Of a DNA stretch of 64,000 nucleotides, positions 45,196 to 58,675 are shown piece after piece. The notes beneath the pieces were generated by a model. The model was not told the origin of the DNA. It was given only the letters and a program-made list of their open reading frames with translations, and searched no databases. Source of the stretch: Nematostella vectensis (Eukaryota > Cnidaria > Anthozoa > Actiniaria > Edwardsiidae); the NCBI RefSeq assembly GCF_932526225.1, contig NC_064042.1:9768540-9832539 (forward strand), written 5' to 3'. The translations under genes were made by a program, and so were the position numbers. The stretch's first letter is position 1, and every line of letters begins with the position of its first letter.

Positions 45196-46844
45196 TTTGG
45201 TTCGGATCGGGTATTCGTACCAAGACGTAGGGGCCTAAAGTGGTGTGGTAGTGAGGTGGGTGTAATCGTATGGTATGGTGGTGTTGGATGGTGATGGTGA
45301 GGGATGGCTAGTAAGGTGATGTGGAGTGGAGATGGTAGTAATGTAATTACGGTGGGGAGGTGGATAGGTTAGACTAGTAGGTGGTGGAGGGTGGTGGAAA
45401 GATAAAGTGGGACTATAGAATAGGTTGGGGTAGTGTGTGGTGGGTAGGTGAAAAAGAAAAAATTAGTAATAATATGGTGTGGTATGGAGATGGCTAATGG
45501 CTGTGTTGGTGGGGGAAAAAATTGGTATGGTGTATAGGTAAGAGTGGTGGTGAGGGAGATGTGGAGTAGGTGTAGTTGTGGGAACTATTAGGTATGAAAT
45601 AGTATATCATGATTGTTACTATGACAATATGGAGTATGAATATAATGCCTAAATGATGTAAAAAATGAACAGGAAATATGTGCAAAAGGTGTCGAAAAAT
45701 CCACCAAAAATAATAGAACAGCTTCCGTTACAGCGGAAGTAATTGTAAAATAAATTGTAGCGCAGAAATATTATAAGAAATAATATAATGAGACTAAAGA
45801 AAACAAAGAAAACTAACTTTTTGGTTTGGATCGGGTATTCGTACCAAGACGTAGGGGCCTAAAGTGGTGTGGTAGTGAGGTGGGTGTAATCGTATGGTAT
45901 GGTGGTGTTGGAGGGTGATGGTGAGGGATGGCTAGTAAGGTGATGTGGAGTGGAGATGGTAGTAAAGTAATTACGGTGGGGAGGTGGATAGGTTAGACTA
46001 GTAGGTGGTGGAGGGTGGTGGAAAGATAAAGTGGGGCTATAGAATAGGTTGTGGTAGTGTGTGGTGGGTAGGTGAAAAAGAAAAAATTAGTAATAATATG
46101 GTGTGGTATGGAGATGGCTAATGGCTGTGTTGGTGGGGGAAAAAATGGTATGGTGTATAGGTAAGAGTGGTGGTGAGGGAGATGTGGAGTAGGTGTAGTT
46201 GTGGGAACTATCAGGTATGAAATAGTATATCATGATCGTTACTATGACAATATGGAGTATGAATATAATGCCTAAATGATGTAAAAAATGAACAGGAAAT
46301 ATGTCCAAAAGGTGTAAAAAAATCCACCAAAAATAATAGAATAGTTTCTGTTACAGCGAAAGTAATTGTAAAATAAATTGTAGCGCAGAAATATTATAAG
46401 AAATAATATAATGAGAGTAAAGAAAACAAAGAAAACTAACTTAAATGGGTTAAGAATAGAACGGAAGTGACGTAGCACTAATGCATATACGGTAAGTTAA
46501 TTATGCGACCAAATTTAGAACGAACTAACGCTTTGACACAAGCCGATGCGTTACCATGAAATAGATAAGTTAACGTGAATGATGCGAATTTGCACGGAAA
46601 ATATGTGTATTGATGGAGTACCATGAAAGACAAAGGGTTCTAACAGCGATGGCAAAAGGTTAGAGTGTAGAATGATGCCGCACGTGTTATAGGAACGGAG
46701 ATAATTGCTTGTTTAAACTCGAGTGACCTCGTGCCTGACCCGATGAGTGAACTGTTAGTAAAGCAATTCACAAAGCAGAAACTAGCTTGGAGTTGTGTAT
46801 AAGAACAAAATCATTCTCCAGAAAAGAATGTAAAAAAAAAGTTA
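45196..46844 (+). repeat. Two truncated element units inside the palindrome
   Basis: Unit 45196-45821 and unit 45822-46840 both start with the ggtttggatcgggtattcgt end and repeat the terminal about 600 bp of the arm. The second runs on into a C-to-T-changed copy of the arm interior (46440-46840, matching 42700-43090), ending in a short A run at the switch to C-rich sequence. Confidence 0.85.
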
Positions 46845-48516
46845 TGTACCATACGGGGAAAGTGCTGTATCACAATCTGTGATCCCAAGACGTACCCCCT
46901 CCCACACCTCCACGCCCCGACCCCCACCACCACACCGCCACACTCCCCACCTACTCCCACACTAACACACCTCACCCCCCAAACTCTCCACTACCCACAC
47001 CCTCCCACACCCACCTCACACCACTAGCACACTCCTCCCCTATACCCCACACCCCTTACCCCACCTACACACCTCAACTACATCCCAACATGCCACTACC
47101 ACCACCCCTAGGCATACAGACCCCCACACCATCCCACCCCCCCAACACCACACGCCCAAAAAACACACAACCACCTCGCCTACAACCACCTTCCCTCCTA
47201 CACATAGTACAAACACATACATACCCACATCCCTCTCACAAATGAAATATTACTCTATCCTTACCACACAACATACCTACCCACTACTACCACCCAGCTC
47301 TATACATGTCACAACCCCCTTTCTCTCCCCCCTCAAACCTAGCTTACCACCCAAGCACCCCCCTACCCCACAACAAGCACCCCCTCATCCCTCACCCCAC
47401 AAACAGCCCCATACCCACTTCAGCCATACCACGTCATCATACAACCCACCACGATTATTCAAAACCCCAACACAACACCAACACCCACCTAAGCCCCACA
47501 CACCTACACATACACTTCCTTCCCCCCCCCTCACACTTTCCTACACTCTCACCTAAAATATACACACCTAACACACCCTACACAAGCCAGACCCCTGCCA
47601 ACACAAAAACCACACACCCCTTCCCCCCCCCATGGCCACAACACTACTCACCCTACAACACACCAAACCAACCACACCCTATAGCAGCCACTAGTCCTAC
47701 AACCAACGCTCCCCCCAACAACACAATCTACATACAGTCCAACCCCCCTCCCACCACACACAACTCTACCCCTCCACACATAGCTTACCACATACACACC
47801 ATAGCATCCTACGACTATACCAACCAACCCACAACACACCAACCAGCCACACCCTACACCAGACACTACCCCACAACCAATTTCCCCCCCTTACAAACAC
47901 CTACATACAGCCCCCTCCCCAACCATACAAACATTTACCCCACAGCACAAAATCCAACTACAAACGACCACACCCTATGACCCACCCTACCTACCCACAA
48001 ACCAACACCTTACTATCACCTAACATCATAACGATACATCATCACCCACATTTGCACCGTGGCCTCGCAGATTTTAAATCGTCCTCCGCACCACCGCCAT
48101 TTTAAAACACATAGACCCATCACGCTGAGTTGTGGGCCTTATCTGCTCCACATCCCCCTCGCCGCCGCTCTCGCCTATACACCGTGCCGGTTTTTTCCCA
48201 CCAACACAGCCATTAGCCATCTCCACACCACACCATATTATTATTATTTTTTCTTTTTCGCCTGCCCACCACACACTACCACAACCTATTCTATAGTCCC
48301 ACTTTATCTTTTCACCACCCTCCACCACCTACTAGTCGAACCAATCCACCTTTTCACCGTAATTACATTACTACCATCTCCACTCTACACTATCTTACTA
48401 GCCATCCTTCACCATCACCCTCCAACATCACCATACCATATGATCACACCAACCTCACTACCACACCACTTTAGGCCCCTACGTCTTGGTACGAATACCC
48501 GATCCAAATCAAAAAG
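46845..48516 (+). repeat. C-rich, G-depleted element unit A
   Basis: Starts with gttatgtaccatacggggaa and a small hairpin (atcacaatctgtgat) and ends with ...tacgaatacccgatccaaat. About 1.1 kb of the + strand is almost free of G. It is nearly identical to 54315-56247, except for a 252-bp insertion there. The Pro/Thr/His-rich frames are a composition effect. Confidence 0.88.
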
Positions 48517-50725
48517 TTATGTACCATACGGGGAAAGTGCTGTATCACAATCTGTGATCCCAAGACGTACCCCCTCCCACACCTCACCTCCTTCCCACTT
48601 TCCCTCTGATAACAACACACAACCCCATCTCCCTCCAATATTGCTTACACTCATCATTATAATCCCTCCACCCGCCGTCGCTATGGCACAACAGGACCTG
48701 TTGTACCCCCACACGTGTTAACCACTACTGCCACAACCCTATCCACCCACACGCCCACACTCTACTCTAACACCTCAACACCCAACACCCCTTATCATAC
48801 AGACCTCTCCTACATTGAAGATGATATTTTACTCCAACATGCCTCACCCCCTCACACAACATCTCCTACCCATAAAAAAATTTTTTGACTACCTCTCCCC
48901 ACGCAACACGATGCCCTACTATCTATCTCCCCCCCACCCAGCCCTAGCCACCAACCTCATAATACACTACAGTCCCCCCCAGCTCCCCGACCCCCTCCAC
49001 CACACCGCCACACTCCCCACCTACTCCCACACCTAGCCACACCAACACACCTCACCCCCAAAACCCCCTACTACCCACACACCCACCGCACCACACTGCA
49101 CCCCCTTCCACTACACCTCACCACCCAGCCCTCCTCCCCACACCCACCACTAAGCGCGCCCTACTACCCACACCCTCCCATACCCACCTCATACCACTAG
49201 CACACTCCACCCCTTTACCCCACACCCCTAACCCCACCTACACACCTCAACTACACCTCAACATGCCACTACCACCACCCCTAGGAATACAAACCCCCAC
49301 ACCATCCCACTCCCCCAACACCACACACCCAAAACACACACAACCACCCCACCTACAACCACCTTCCCTCCTACACATAGTACATACACATACATACCCA
49401 CATCCCTCTCACAAATTAAATCTTACTCTATCCTTACCACACAACATAACTACCCACTACTACCACCCAGCCCTATACATGTCACAACCCCCTTTTTCTC
49501 TCCCTTCTCATACCCAGCTAACCACCCAAGTACCCCCCTACTCACATCACCCACACCCAGCCACCCACCTACCCCACAACAAGCACCCCCTCATCCCTCA
49601 CCCCACAAACAGCCCTATACCCACTTTACCCAAACCACGCCATCATACAACCCACCACGATTATTCCAAGCCACAACACAACACCAACACCCACCTAAGC
49701 CCCACACACCTACACATACACTTCCTCCCCCCCCTCACACTTTCCTACACTCTCACCTAAAATATACACACCTAACACACCCTACACAAGCCAGACCCCT
49801 GCCAACACCAAAACCACACACCCCTTCCCCCCCCCATGGCCACAACACTACTCACCCTACAACACACTAAACCAACCACACCCTACAGCAGCCACTAGTC
49901 CTACAACCAGCGCTCCCTCCAACACCACATCCTACATACAGCCCAACCCCGCTCCCACCACACACACATCTACCCCTCCACACATAGCCTACCACATATA
50001 CACCATAGCATCCTACGACTATACCAACCAACCCACAACACAACAGCCAGCCACACCCTACACCAGACACTACCCCACAACCAATTTTCTCCCCCCTACA
50101 AACACCTACATATAGCCCCCTCCCCCACCATACAAACATTTACCCCACAGCACAAAACCCAACTACAAACGACCACACCCTATGACCCACCCTACCTACC
50201 AAAAAAAAACAACACCTTACGATCACCTAACATCATAACGATACATTATCACCCACATTTACACCATAACCTCACAAATTTTAAATCGACGTACGCACCA
50301 CTACCATTTCAACACACACAGACCCATCACGCTAAATTATAAGCCTTATCTACTCCACATCTCCCTCACCACCACTCTTACCTATACACTGTACCAATTT
50401 TCCCCCACCAACACAGCCATTAGCCATCTCCATACCACACCATATTATTATTATTATTGTTTTGCTTTTTCACCTACCCACCACACACTACCACAACCTA
50501 TTCTATTCCCCCACTTTATCTCTTCACCACCCTCCACCACCTACAATCGAACCTATCCACCTTTTCACCGTAATTACATTACTACCATCTCCACTCTATT
50601 TTACCTTACTAGCCATCCTTCACCATCACCCTCCAACATCACCATACCATATGATCACACCAACCTCACTACCACACCACTTTAGGCCCCTACGTCTTGG
50701 TACGAATACCCGATCCGAACCAAAA
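48517..50725 (+). repeat. C-rich, G-depleted element unit B
   Basis: Same start (gttatgtaccatacggggaa) and same end (acgaatacccgatccgaac) as unit A but longer and more diverged, with extra sequence at 48600-49140. Relative to unit A it shows mostly G-to-A changes. Confidence 0.85.
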
Positions 50726-53700
50726 AGGAATTCTACGAGTCTCCTGTACCACACAGCATATCCACACCAATAAAAACAGTCCGTCTATAAAAATACAGTC
50801 CATCGACAACAAGCCACCAGATATAGACATCCGGCCTCAACAATGACCGCAGGAAAACTTCCACGCTACTGCCTTGAATATCCAACCTGGCTCCTCACCA
50901 ACACTCTATCCTCTCAGCGCATGCCACCCCGTCATCCTATCTAGCACAGAACACTTCCCAAATATTCCCGTACAATAACATAGCCATTCATTGTATTCAT
51001 CCGCCATATTTTGCCAATTTTGTAAACCAAACCGCAACCTAGTTAATAAATACCCGGATGTACAATAACCGGAAACGGAAACAGCAATATCTATTTTCAT
51101 CTAATACTCGTATAACCACGAGCGCAATCCCCTCATAACCCCTCGCTTCGCTGCATACGGAATACCTACAAGACACGCAATCTAAGCTCCGCCAATACAC
51201 ATCTCAGGTATGTACACCCTCCTTTCCACACATCCTATATACTACCCACCTAATCACGACACCCGTATTCTCTTCCCTTCCTGCTACATGCATAAGTCCC
51301 CATACTTATTTATCATTTAGTCCACCACATACAGCCGCTAGCCAGGACCATCACATGGACCATTTTGTCCACTACACACTTCCCCCTCCTATCTCAGCCT
51401 CTATCCACTTTTTTCTCTTTACCTCATTCCCCGGCGCGCTATCTTTTACTTTTCAGACCAAGCCATGCACTCAGCTGGAGCCAGTCGCTACACAGGTTTG
51501 GACATTTCATGCACCACGCTTCACTACAGGCATTACTAACGAGCGTGTAGGGGCGGGTGATGAGGGCCTTATCATTCGAAACACGCTTCATATACGAATC
51601 ATCTCCCTAGTTTTTTCCCTTTTTACTCCCACCATCATCGCCGGTTTCCCCCTAGCTTTCCCCTAAGTCCCCCCGCTTTAATCTCCAGGTTCGTATATGA
51701 CCAACCAATAGACCTCGCCCCCTGATGAGAAGTCTTGGTTGGCGTTATATGCCTTTAGTTCTACATTTCGCAGAGCTCTTTGAAATGACCTACACACTTT
51801 TGTCTTATTGGTTTATTTTGTTATGTCCATTTTGCATATACATGCCGGTTGTTTTCTTCGTGCCTTTGCTTTTACCCTTATCTCTCACCACCGATTATCG
51901 CTTCATCTGGAGAAAACTATCCTTCCTGTCTTGTTAACGTTTCAGCGTCATCTCCACTCTCACCGCGCTCCCTTTGTCGCCTCCCGCGCCCCTACTTCAT
52001 CTTCTTCTCGCCGTTTTACTAGCATCAATTTCCATTGTCCGCAATACACCCTTTCACCGCTACAGTATTTTTTATCTTTTCTCGGCGTTTTCGCAACACT
52101 CATTCGGTCTCTATTGTTGTTTAATTTCGCCTGTCAGTCATACCATTTACACACTTCATTAGATACATACCTCCACACATACCTCACCCTCCCCATTACC
52201 GCTCACCATTTCCTCCCTACAATCCAAACACTTTTCTTTCTCTTATCCCACACATTACTTTCCCACCCTACACACAACACACTTTCCCATAAACACTACA
52301 CAGTCTTTTCACAATATCCCTGCTTATCATTCTGTTCACACTCACATTATCCCCCTTTATCAGATTTTATTAATGCCGCCATCACCTCTTCACATCCGCT
52401 ACACAACACTCGCAACAAGCTTCCGATTTTAACTGTTTCAATCTCCACATAATACCATATTTACTAACCACCTTCTCCACTAAACAAAAAAAACCCTTTA
52501 TTCATAACTCTCATGTCGTTTTATTATCAAACCCATCTCTTATAACAACCTTAACCCGTCGTCTCATAACCCATAATCTTAACCACCCGAACATAACCTG
52601 ACAGAATAACTTCTCCGTTTATTACAATCATTTAAGATTTGTTTTACATTCTTTTCTGTAGAATGGTTTTGTTCCGGTACACGGCTTTAGGCTGGTTTCC
52701 GCTTTGTTAATTGCTTCACTAACAATTTATTCATCGAATCAGGCACGAGGCCACTCGAGTTTTAGCAAGCAATTATCTCCGTTCCTATGGCACATACGAC
52801 CTCATTATGAATGGGGGAGATCTGTTAGATCTGTTTTACATTCTTTTCTGGAGAGTGGTTTTGTTCTTGTACACAACTCCAAGCTGGTTTCTGCTTTGTG
52901 AATTGCTTTTCTAACAGTTCACTCGTCGGGTCAGGCACGAGGTCACTCGAGTTTAAACAAGCAATTATCTCCGTTCCTATGGCACGTGCGGCCTCATTCA
53001 ACACTCCAACCTTTTGCCATCGCTGTTGGAGCCCTTTGTCTTTCATGGTACTCCATCAATACACATATTTTCCGTGCAAATTCGCATCATTCGCGTGGGC
53101 TTGTCTGTTTCGTGGTGACGCATCGGCTTGTGTCAGGGCGTTCGTTCGTTCTAAATTTGGTCACATAATTAACTTACCGAATATGCATAAGTGCTACGTC
53201 ACTTCCGTTCTATTCTTAACCCAGAAAAGTTAGTTTTCTTTGTTTTCTTTAGTCTCATAATTTTGTTTCTTATAATATTTCTGCGCTACAATTTATTTTA
53301 CAATTACTTTCGCTGTAATAGACATTATTCTATTATTTTTGGTGGATTTTTGGACACCTTTTGGACATATTTCCTGTTCATTTTTTACATCATTTAGGCA
53401 TTATATTCATACTCCATATTGTCATAGTAACGGTCATGATATACTATTTCATACCTAATAGTTCCCACAACTGCACCTGCTCCACATCTCCCCCACCACC
53501 ACTCTTGCCTGTGCACCATACCAATTTTTCCCCCACCAACACAGCCATTAGTCATCTCCATACCACACCATATTATTACTAATTTTTTTCTTTTTCACCT
53601 ACCCACCACACACTACCACAACCTATTCTATAGTCCCACTTTATCTTTCTACCACCCTCCACCACCTACTAGTCTAACCTATCCACCTCCCCACCGTAAT

Positions 53701-54314
53701 TACATTACTACCATCTCCACTCCACATTACCTTACTAGCCATCCCTCATCATCACCCTCCAACACCACCATACCATACGATTACACCCACCTCACTACCA
53801 CACCACTTTAGGCCCCTACGTCTTGGTACGAATACCCGATCCAAACCAAAAAATTTACATCATTTAGACATTAGATTCATACTCTATATTGTCATAGTAA
53901 TGGTCATGATATACTATTTCATACCTATTAGTTCCCACAAATACATCTACTCCACATCTCCCTCACCACCACTCTTACCTATACACTGCACCAATTTTCC
54001 CCCACCAACACAGCCATTAGTCATCTCCATACCACACCATATTATTATTATTATTTTTTTGCTTTTTCACCTACCCACCACACACTACCACAATCTATTC
54101 TAAAGTCCCACTTTATCTTTCAACCACCTACTAGTCTAACCTATCCACCTCCCCACCGTAATTACATTACTACCATCTCCACTCCACATGACCTTACTAG
54201 CCATCCCTCACCATCACCATCCAACATCACCATACCATACGATTACACCCACCTCACTACCACACCACTTTAGGCCCCTACGTCTTGGTACGAATACCCG
54301 ATCCAAACCAAAAA
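50726..54314 (-). mobile_element. Right arm of the large inverted duplication
   Basis: Reverse complement of 41609-45195, from ggaattctacgag (50727) to cgatccaaaccaaaaag (54299-54315). Differences are scattered single bases and a few indels, for example one extra base at the T-run near 53580 and changes near 51875-51890. Confidence 0.87.
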
Positions 54315-56247
54315 GTTATGTACCATACGGGGAAAGTGCTGTATCACAATCTGTGATCCCAAGACGTACCTGTTGTGGTTTGAAATGTGGCATGGTTTGA
54401 ATTTTTTTCAAACTGGTTTGAATTTTTCAAACTAGCTCATTTTTGGATACCTAGCATTCTAAAAGGGATTTTATTTTTGGGGAGTCATTAATAAAACAGG
54501 GGCTTGGATTTTTTGGGGGTTGGGAGGTGTAACTAAAAGAACTAGATAAAAGATTATGCAAATATCCCCTTTTCAAACCAGTTTTAACAATTTCAAACCA
54601 AGAAGCATTTCAAACCACAACATACCCCCTCCCACACCTCCACGCCCCGACCCCCCCCACCACACCGCCACACTCCCCACCTACTCCCACACTAACACAC
54701 CTCACCCCCCAAACCCTCCACTACCCACACCCTCCCACACCCACCTCACACCACTAGCACACTCCTCCCCTATACCCCACACCCCTCACCCCACCTACAC
54801 ACCTCAACTACATCCCAACATGCCACTACCACCACCCCTAGGCATACAGACCCCCACACCATCCCACTCCCCCAACACCACACGCCCAAAAAACACACAA
54901 CCACCTCGCCTACAACCACCTTCCCTCCTACACATAGTACAAACACATACATACCCACATCCCTCTCACAAATTAAATATTACTCTATCCTTACCACACA
55001 ACATACCTACCCACTACTACCACCCAGCTCTATACATGTCACAACCCCCTTTCTCTCCCCCCTCAAACCTAGCTTACCACCCAAGCACCCCCCTACCCCA
55101 CAACAAGCACCCCCTCATCCCTCACCCCACAAACAGCCCCATACCCACTTCACCCATACCACGTCATCATACAACCCACCACGATTATTCAAAACCCCAA
55201 CACAACACCAACACCCACCTAAGCCCCACACACCTACACATACACTTCCTTCCCCCCCCCCTCACACTTTCCTACACTCTCACCTAAAATATACACACCT
55301 AACACACCCTACACAAGCCAGACCCCTGCCAACACAAAAACCACACACCCCTTCCCCCCCCCCCATGGCCACAACACTACTCACCCTACAACACACCAAA
55401 CCAACCACACCCTATAGCAGCCACTAGTCCTACAACCAACGCTCCCCCCAACAACACAATCTACATACAGTCCAACCCCCCTCCCACCACACACACCTCT
55501 ACCCCTCCACACATAGCCTACCACATACACACCATAGCATCCTACGACTATACCAACCAACCCACAACACACCAACCAGCCACACCCTACACCAGACACT
55601 ACCCCACAACCAATTTCCCCCCCTTACAAACACCTACATACAGCCCCCTCCCCAACCATACAAACGTTTACCCCACAGCACAAAACCCAACTACAAACGA
55701 CCACACCCTATGACCCACCCTACCTACCCACAAACCAACACCTTACTATCACCTAACATCATAACGATACATCATCACCCACATTTGCACCGTGGCCTCG
55801 CAGATTTTAAATCGTCCTCCGCACCACCGCCATTTTAAAACACATAGACCCATCACGCTGAGTTGTGGGCCTTATCTGCTCCACATCCCCCTCGCCGCCG
55901 CTCTCGCCTATACACCGTGCCGGTTTTTTCCCACCAACACAGCCATTAGCCATCTCCACACCACACCATATTATTATTATTTTTTCGTTTTCGCCTGCCC
56001 ACCACACACTACCACAACCTATTCTATAGTCCCACTTTATCTTTTCACCACCCTCCACCACCTACTAGTCGAACCAATCCACCTTTTCACCGTAATTACA
56101 TTACTACCATCTCCACTCTACACTATCTTACTAGCCATCCTTCACCATCACCCTCCAACATCACCATACCATATGATCACACCAACCTCACTACCACACC
56201 ACTTTAGGCCCCTACGTCTTGGTACGAATACCCGATCCAAATCAAAA
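54315..56247 (+). repeat. C-rich, G-depleted element unit A, second copy
   Basis: Near-identical direct copy of 46845-48516, carrying a MITE at 54371-54622. It ends at cgatccaaatcaaaaa, beyond which the flank (aacattgacgtg) is different. Confidence 0.88.
54371..54622. mobile_element. MITE with 17-bp perfect inverted ends and 4-bp target duplication
   Basis: 252 bp, starting tgttgtggtttgaaatg and ending with its exact inverse, catttcaaaccacaaca. Flanked by TACC on both sides. The paralogous empty site at 46895-46905 reads gacgtaccccc with a single TACC. Further tttgaa palindromes lie inside. No ORF. Confidence 0.95.
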
Positions 56248-56892
56248 AATAACATTGACGTGCCATTGACGTGCAATAAAAAGCGCGGCCAACAACAACT
56301 CCAGCAAACGAGCAAGTTAGGAGACCATTTTTCCCGGGAGTTCTGCTACAGCTTTACTATGGCGACAAGAGTACAGTGGTTTTTCTCGCGTTGAAATCGC
56401 GCACCGGGCGCCCAAGTAAATTTGAATCCGGATAAAAACCTCTGCTGGTCAAGTTGTTTAGATTGCTTTCTAGCCCCTTTCTAACCCCGAAACTTTATTT
56501 ATTATTATACTTTATTATATTGAGCTTACACTACACTATCTCGCTCCCAATTTCATTGACGAGTCACAAAAAATTGTCTTTAAGAACTAGAAGTTCCTAG
56601 AGAAAATCTCAGCCATGATAGGTTAGGTGGGCTGTTGTGGTAAAATAAACCTCTTTCTTTATGACGAAGAAACTGTTCATCAAGCTCCAAACAAGCCTCT
56701 ATTTACAGACTTCGAGACCGTGAAGGCCTGTTCTGTTTTTGGGAGAAACACGAATCCTATCTTAAGTAATACAATTAGGCACCACAAATATGCTAACAGA
56801 TTATACCTAACGCCTTTACTCCTAATGATTGACACCAACTAACACGTTTAGTCACCCCCCGCGAATTATTTTGTTCCCTCTCAAAGCTCCTC
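56248..56892. other. Flank between foldback complex and minisatellite
   Basis: Unique-looking sequence with a short repeat (tgacgtgccattgacgtgca). A 71-codon frame at 56627-56842 has no recognisable domain. It ends with caaagctcctcatg, the inverted counterpart of 28532-28545. Confidence 0.4.
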
Positions 56893-57642
56893 ATGTCCAG
56901 CACGGTCGCAGTTGCAGCCCGGCGCAGTCTCAGCACAGCCTCATCCTCAGTACTGCACAGTTCAAGCCTGGCCAAGTCCAGCACGGTCGCAGTCTCAGCA
57001 CAGGCTCATTCTCAGTACTGCACAGTTCAAGCCCTGCCCAAGTCCAGCACGGTCGCAGTTGCAGTCCGGCGCAGTCTTAGCACAGCCTCATCCTCAGTAC
57101 TGCACAGTTCATGCCTGGCCAAGTCCAGCACGGTCGCAGTCTCAGCACAGCCTCATTCTCAGTACTGCACAGTTCAAGCCGGCCCAAGTCCAGCACGGTC
57201 GCAGTTGCAGTCCGGCGCAGTCTCAGCACAGCCTCATCCTCAGTACTGCACAGTTTAAGCCTGGCCAAATCCAGCACGGTCGCAGTCTCAGCACAGCCTC
57301 ATTCTCAGAACTGCACAGTTCATGCCTGGCCAAGTCCAGCACGGTCGCAGTTGCAGCTCGGTGCAGTCTCCGCACAGCCTCATCCTCAGTACTGCACAGT
57401 TTAAGCCTAGCCAAGTCCAGCACGGTCGCAGTCTCAGCACAGCCTCATCCTCAGTACTGCACAGTTCAAGCCGGCCCAAGTCCAGCACGGTCGCAGTTGC
57501 AGCTCGGTGCAGTCTCCGCACAGCCTCATCCTCAGTACTGCACAGTTTAAGCCTAGCCAAGTCCAGCACGGTCGCAGTCTCAGCACAGCCTCATCCTCAG
57601 TACTGCACAGTTTAAGCCTAGCCAAGTCCAGCACGGTCGCAG
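56893..57642. repeat. 66/81-bp minisatellite
   Basis: Units gtccagcacggtcgcagtct cagcacagcctcatcctcag tactgcacagttcaagcctg gccaa (about 66 bp), with a longer form that inserts tgcagcccggcgcag after gcagt. Short and long forms alternate. Both lengths are multiples of 3, so frames stay open on both strands. No gene is supported. Confidence 0.93.
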
Positions 57643-58110
57643 TCAGCACCAGTGCCTGATCCTACTGATGGACAGCGCCCGAGTCCCCGACCAGTGCCCG
57701 ATGCTGCTGATGGACAGCGCCAGAGTCCCCGACCAGTGCCCGATCCTACTGATGGACAGCGCCCGAGTCCCCGACCAGTGCCCCATCCTACTGATGGACA
57801 GCGCCCGAGTCAGCACCAGCGCCTGATCCTACCGATGGACAGCGCCAGAGTCCCCGACCAGTGCCCGATCCTACTGATGGACAGCGCCAGAGTCCCCGAC
57901 CAGTGCCCGATCCTGCTGATGGACAGCGCCATAGTCCCCGACCAGTTCCCGATCCTGCTGATGGACAGCGCCAGAGTCAGCACCAGCGCCTGATCCTACT
58001 GATGGACAGCGCCCGAGTCAGCACCAGCGCCTGATCCTGCTGATGGACAGCGCCCGAGTCAGCACCAGCGCCTGATCCTACTGATGGACAGCGCCAGAGT
58101 CCTCAACCAG
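57643..58110. repeat. 42-bp minisatellite
   Basis: Units of about 42 bp (core cctgatcctactgatggaca then gcgcccgagtccccgaccagtg), with a shorter variant containing gtcagcaccagcg. It directly abuts the previous array with gcagtcagcaccagtg as the join. Open frames follow from the period of 14 codons. Confidence 0.92.
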
Positions 58111-58675
58111 TGCCTGATATCACTGACCTCTACAATCTCATCTTAAATATCCAGCATTTCATGATAAAAACTTGGCAACAATGAGCCCTTGGCAAGGGTG
58201 ATACCCCGATCTATTGATCGATAATACCGTATATTTCTATGCGGGGGGACCAAGAGGCCATTATCAACACAAGAGCAATAAAAGGAACTTTAACCTCAAT
58301 TTCTACACACATTAATGACGATGACGTCATTCACCATATCCTGCCTACCACAACATGCCTCGAACCTCGCCGACTCTCCCTCAGTCACGTAGTCCGCTAT
58401 CTTTAGATCACAAAATGGACAATCGTAAAATCCGTCCTCCCCCAACTCTATATGAATCCCTACATCACAACCCACTCTATATACTAGTAGAAGAAAATAT
58501 ACCCCTACGCGATGCTATGGCACAGCCTTAAACGCACCCATATAAACAATAAATATATAGACCAAATTATATGACTCGCGGTACTATCATCGGGCTGTAG
58601 GCTACGTACTACACGGACGACGGCGTAGACGGCATCGTAAACGGCACATGATGGGGTGGACTGAGCGACTCATGG
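58111..58675. other. Spacer, nothing recognised
   Basis: No repeat or gene that I can support. Sequence turns coding-like only after 58600. Confidence 0.35.

Noticed and set aside
41609-56247. Polinton/Maverick or Helitron identity for the large foldback complex
   Set aside because: No polymerase, integrase, helicase or Rep sequence is seen, and the ends do not match those groups.
46845-56394. Long Pro/Thr/His-rich open frames (for example 47306-47980, 54556-55287, 48059-48721)
   Set aside because: The strand has almost no G, so TAG and TGA are nearly impossible and long frames are expected by composition alone. No domain or start context.
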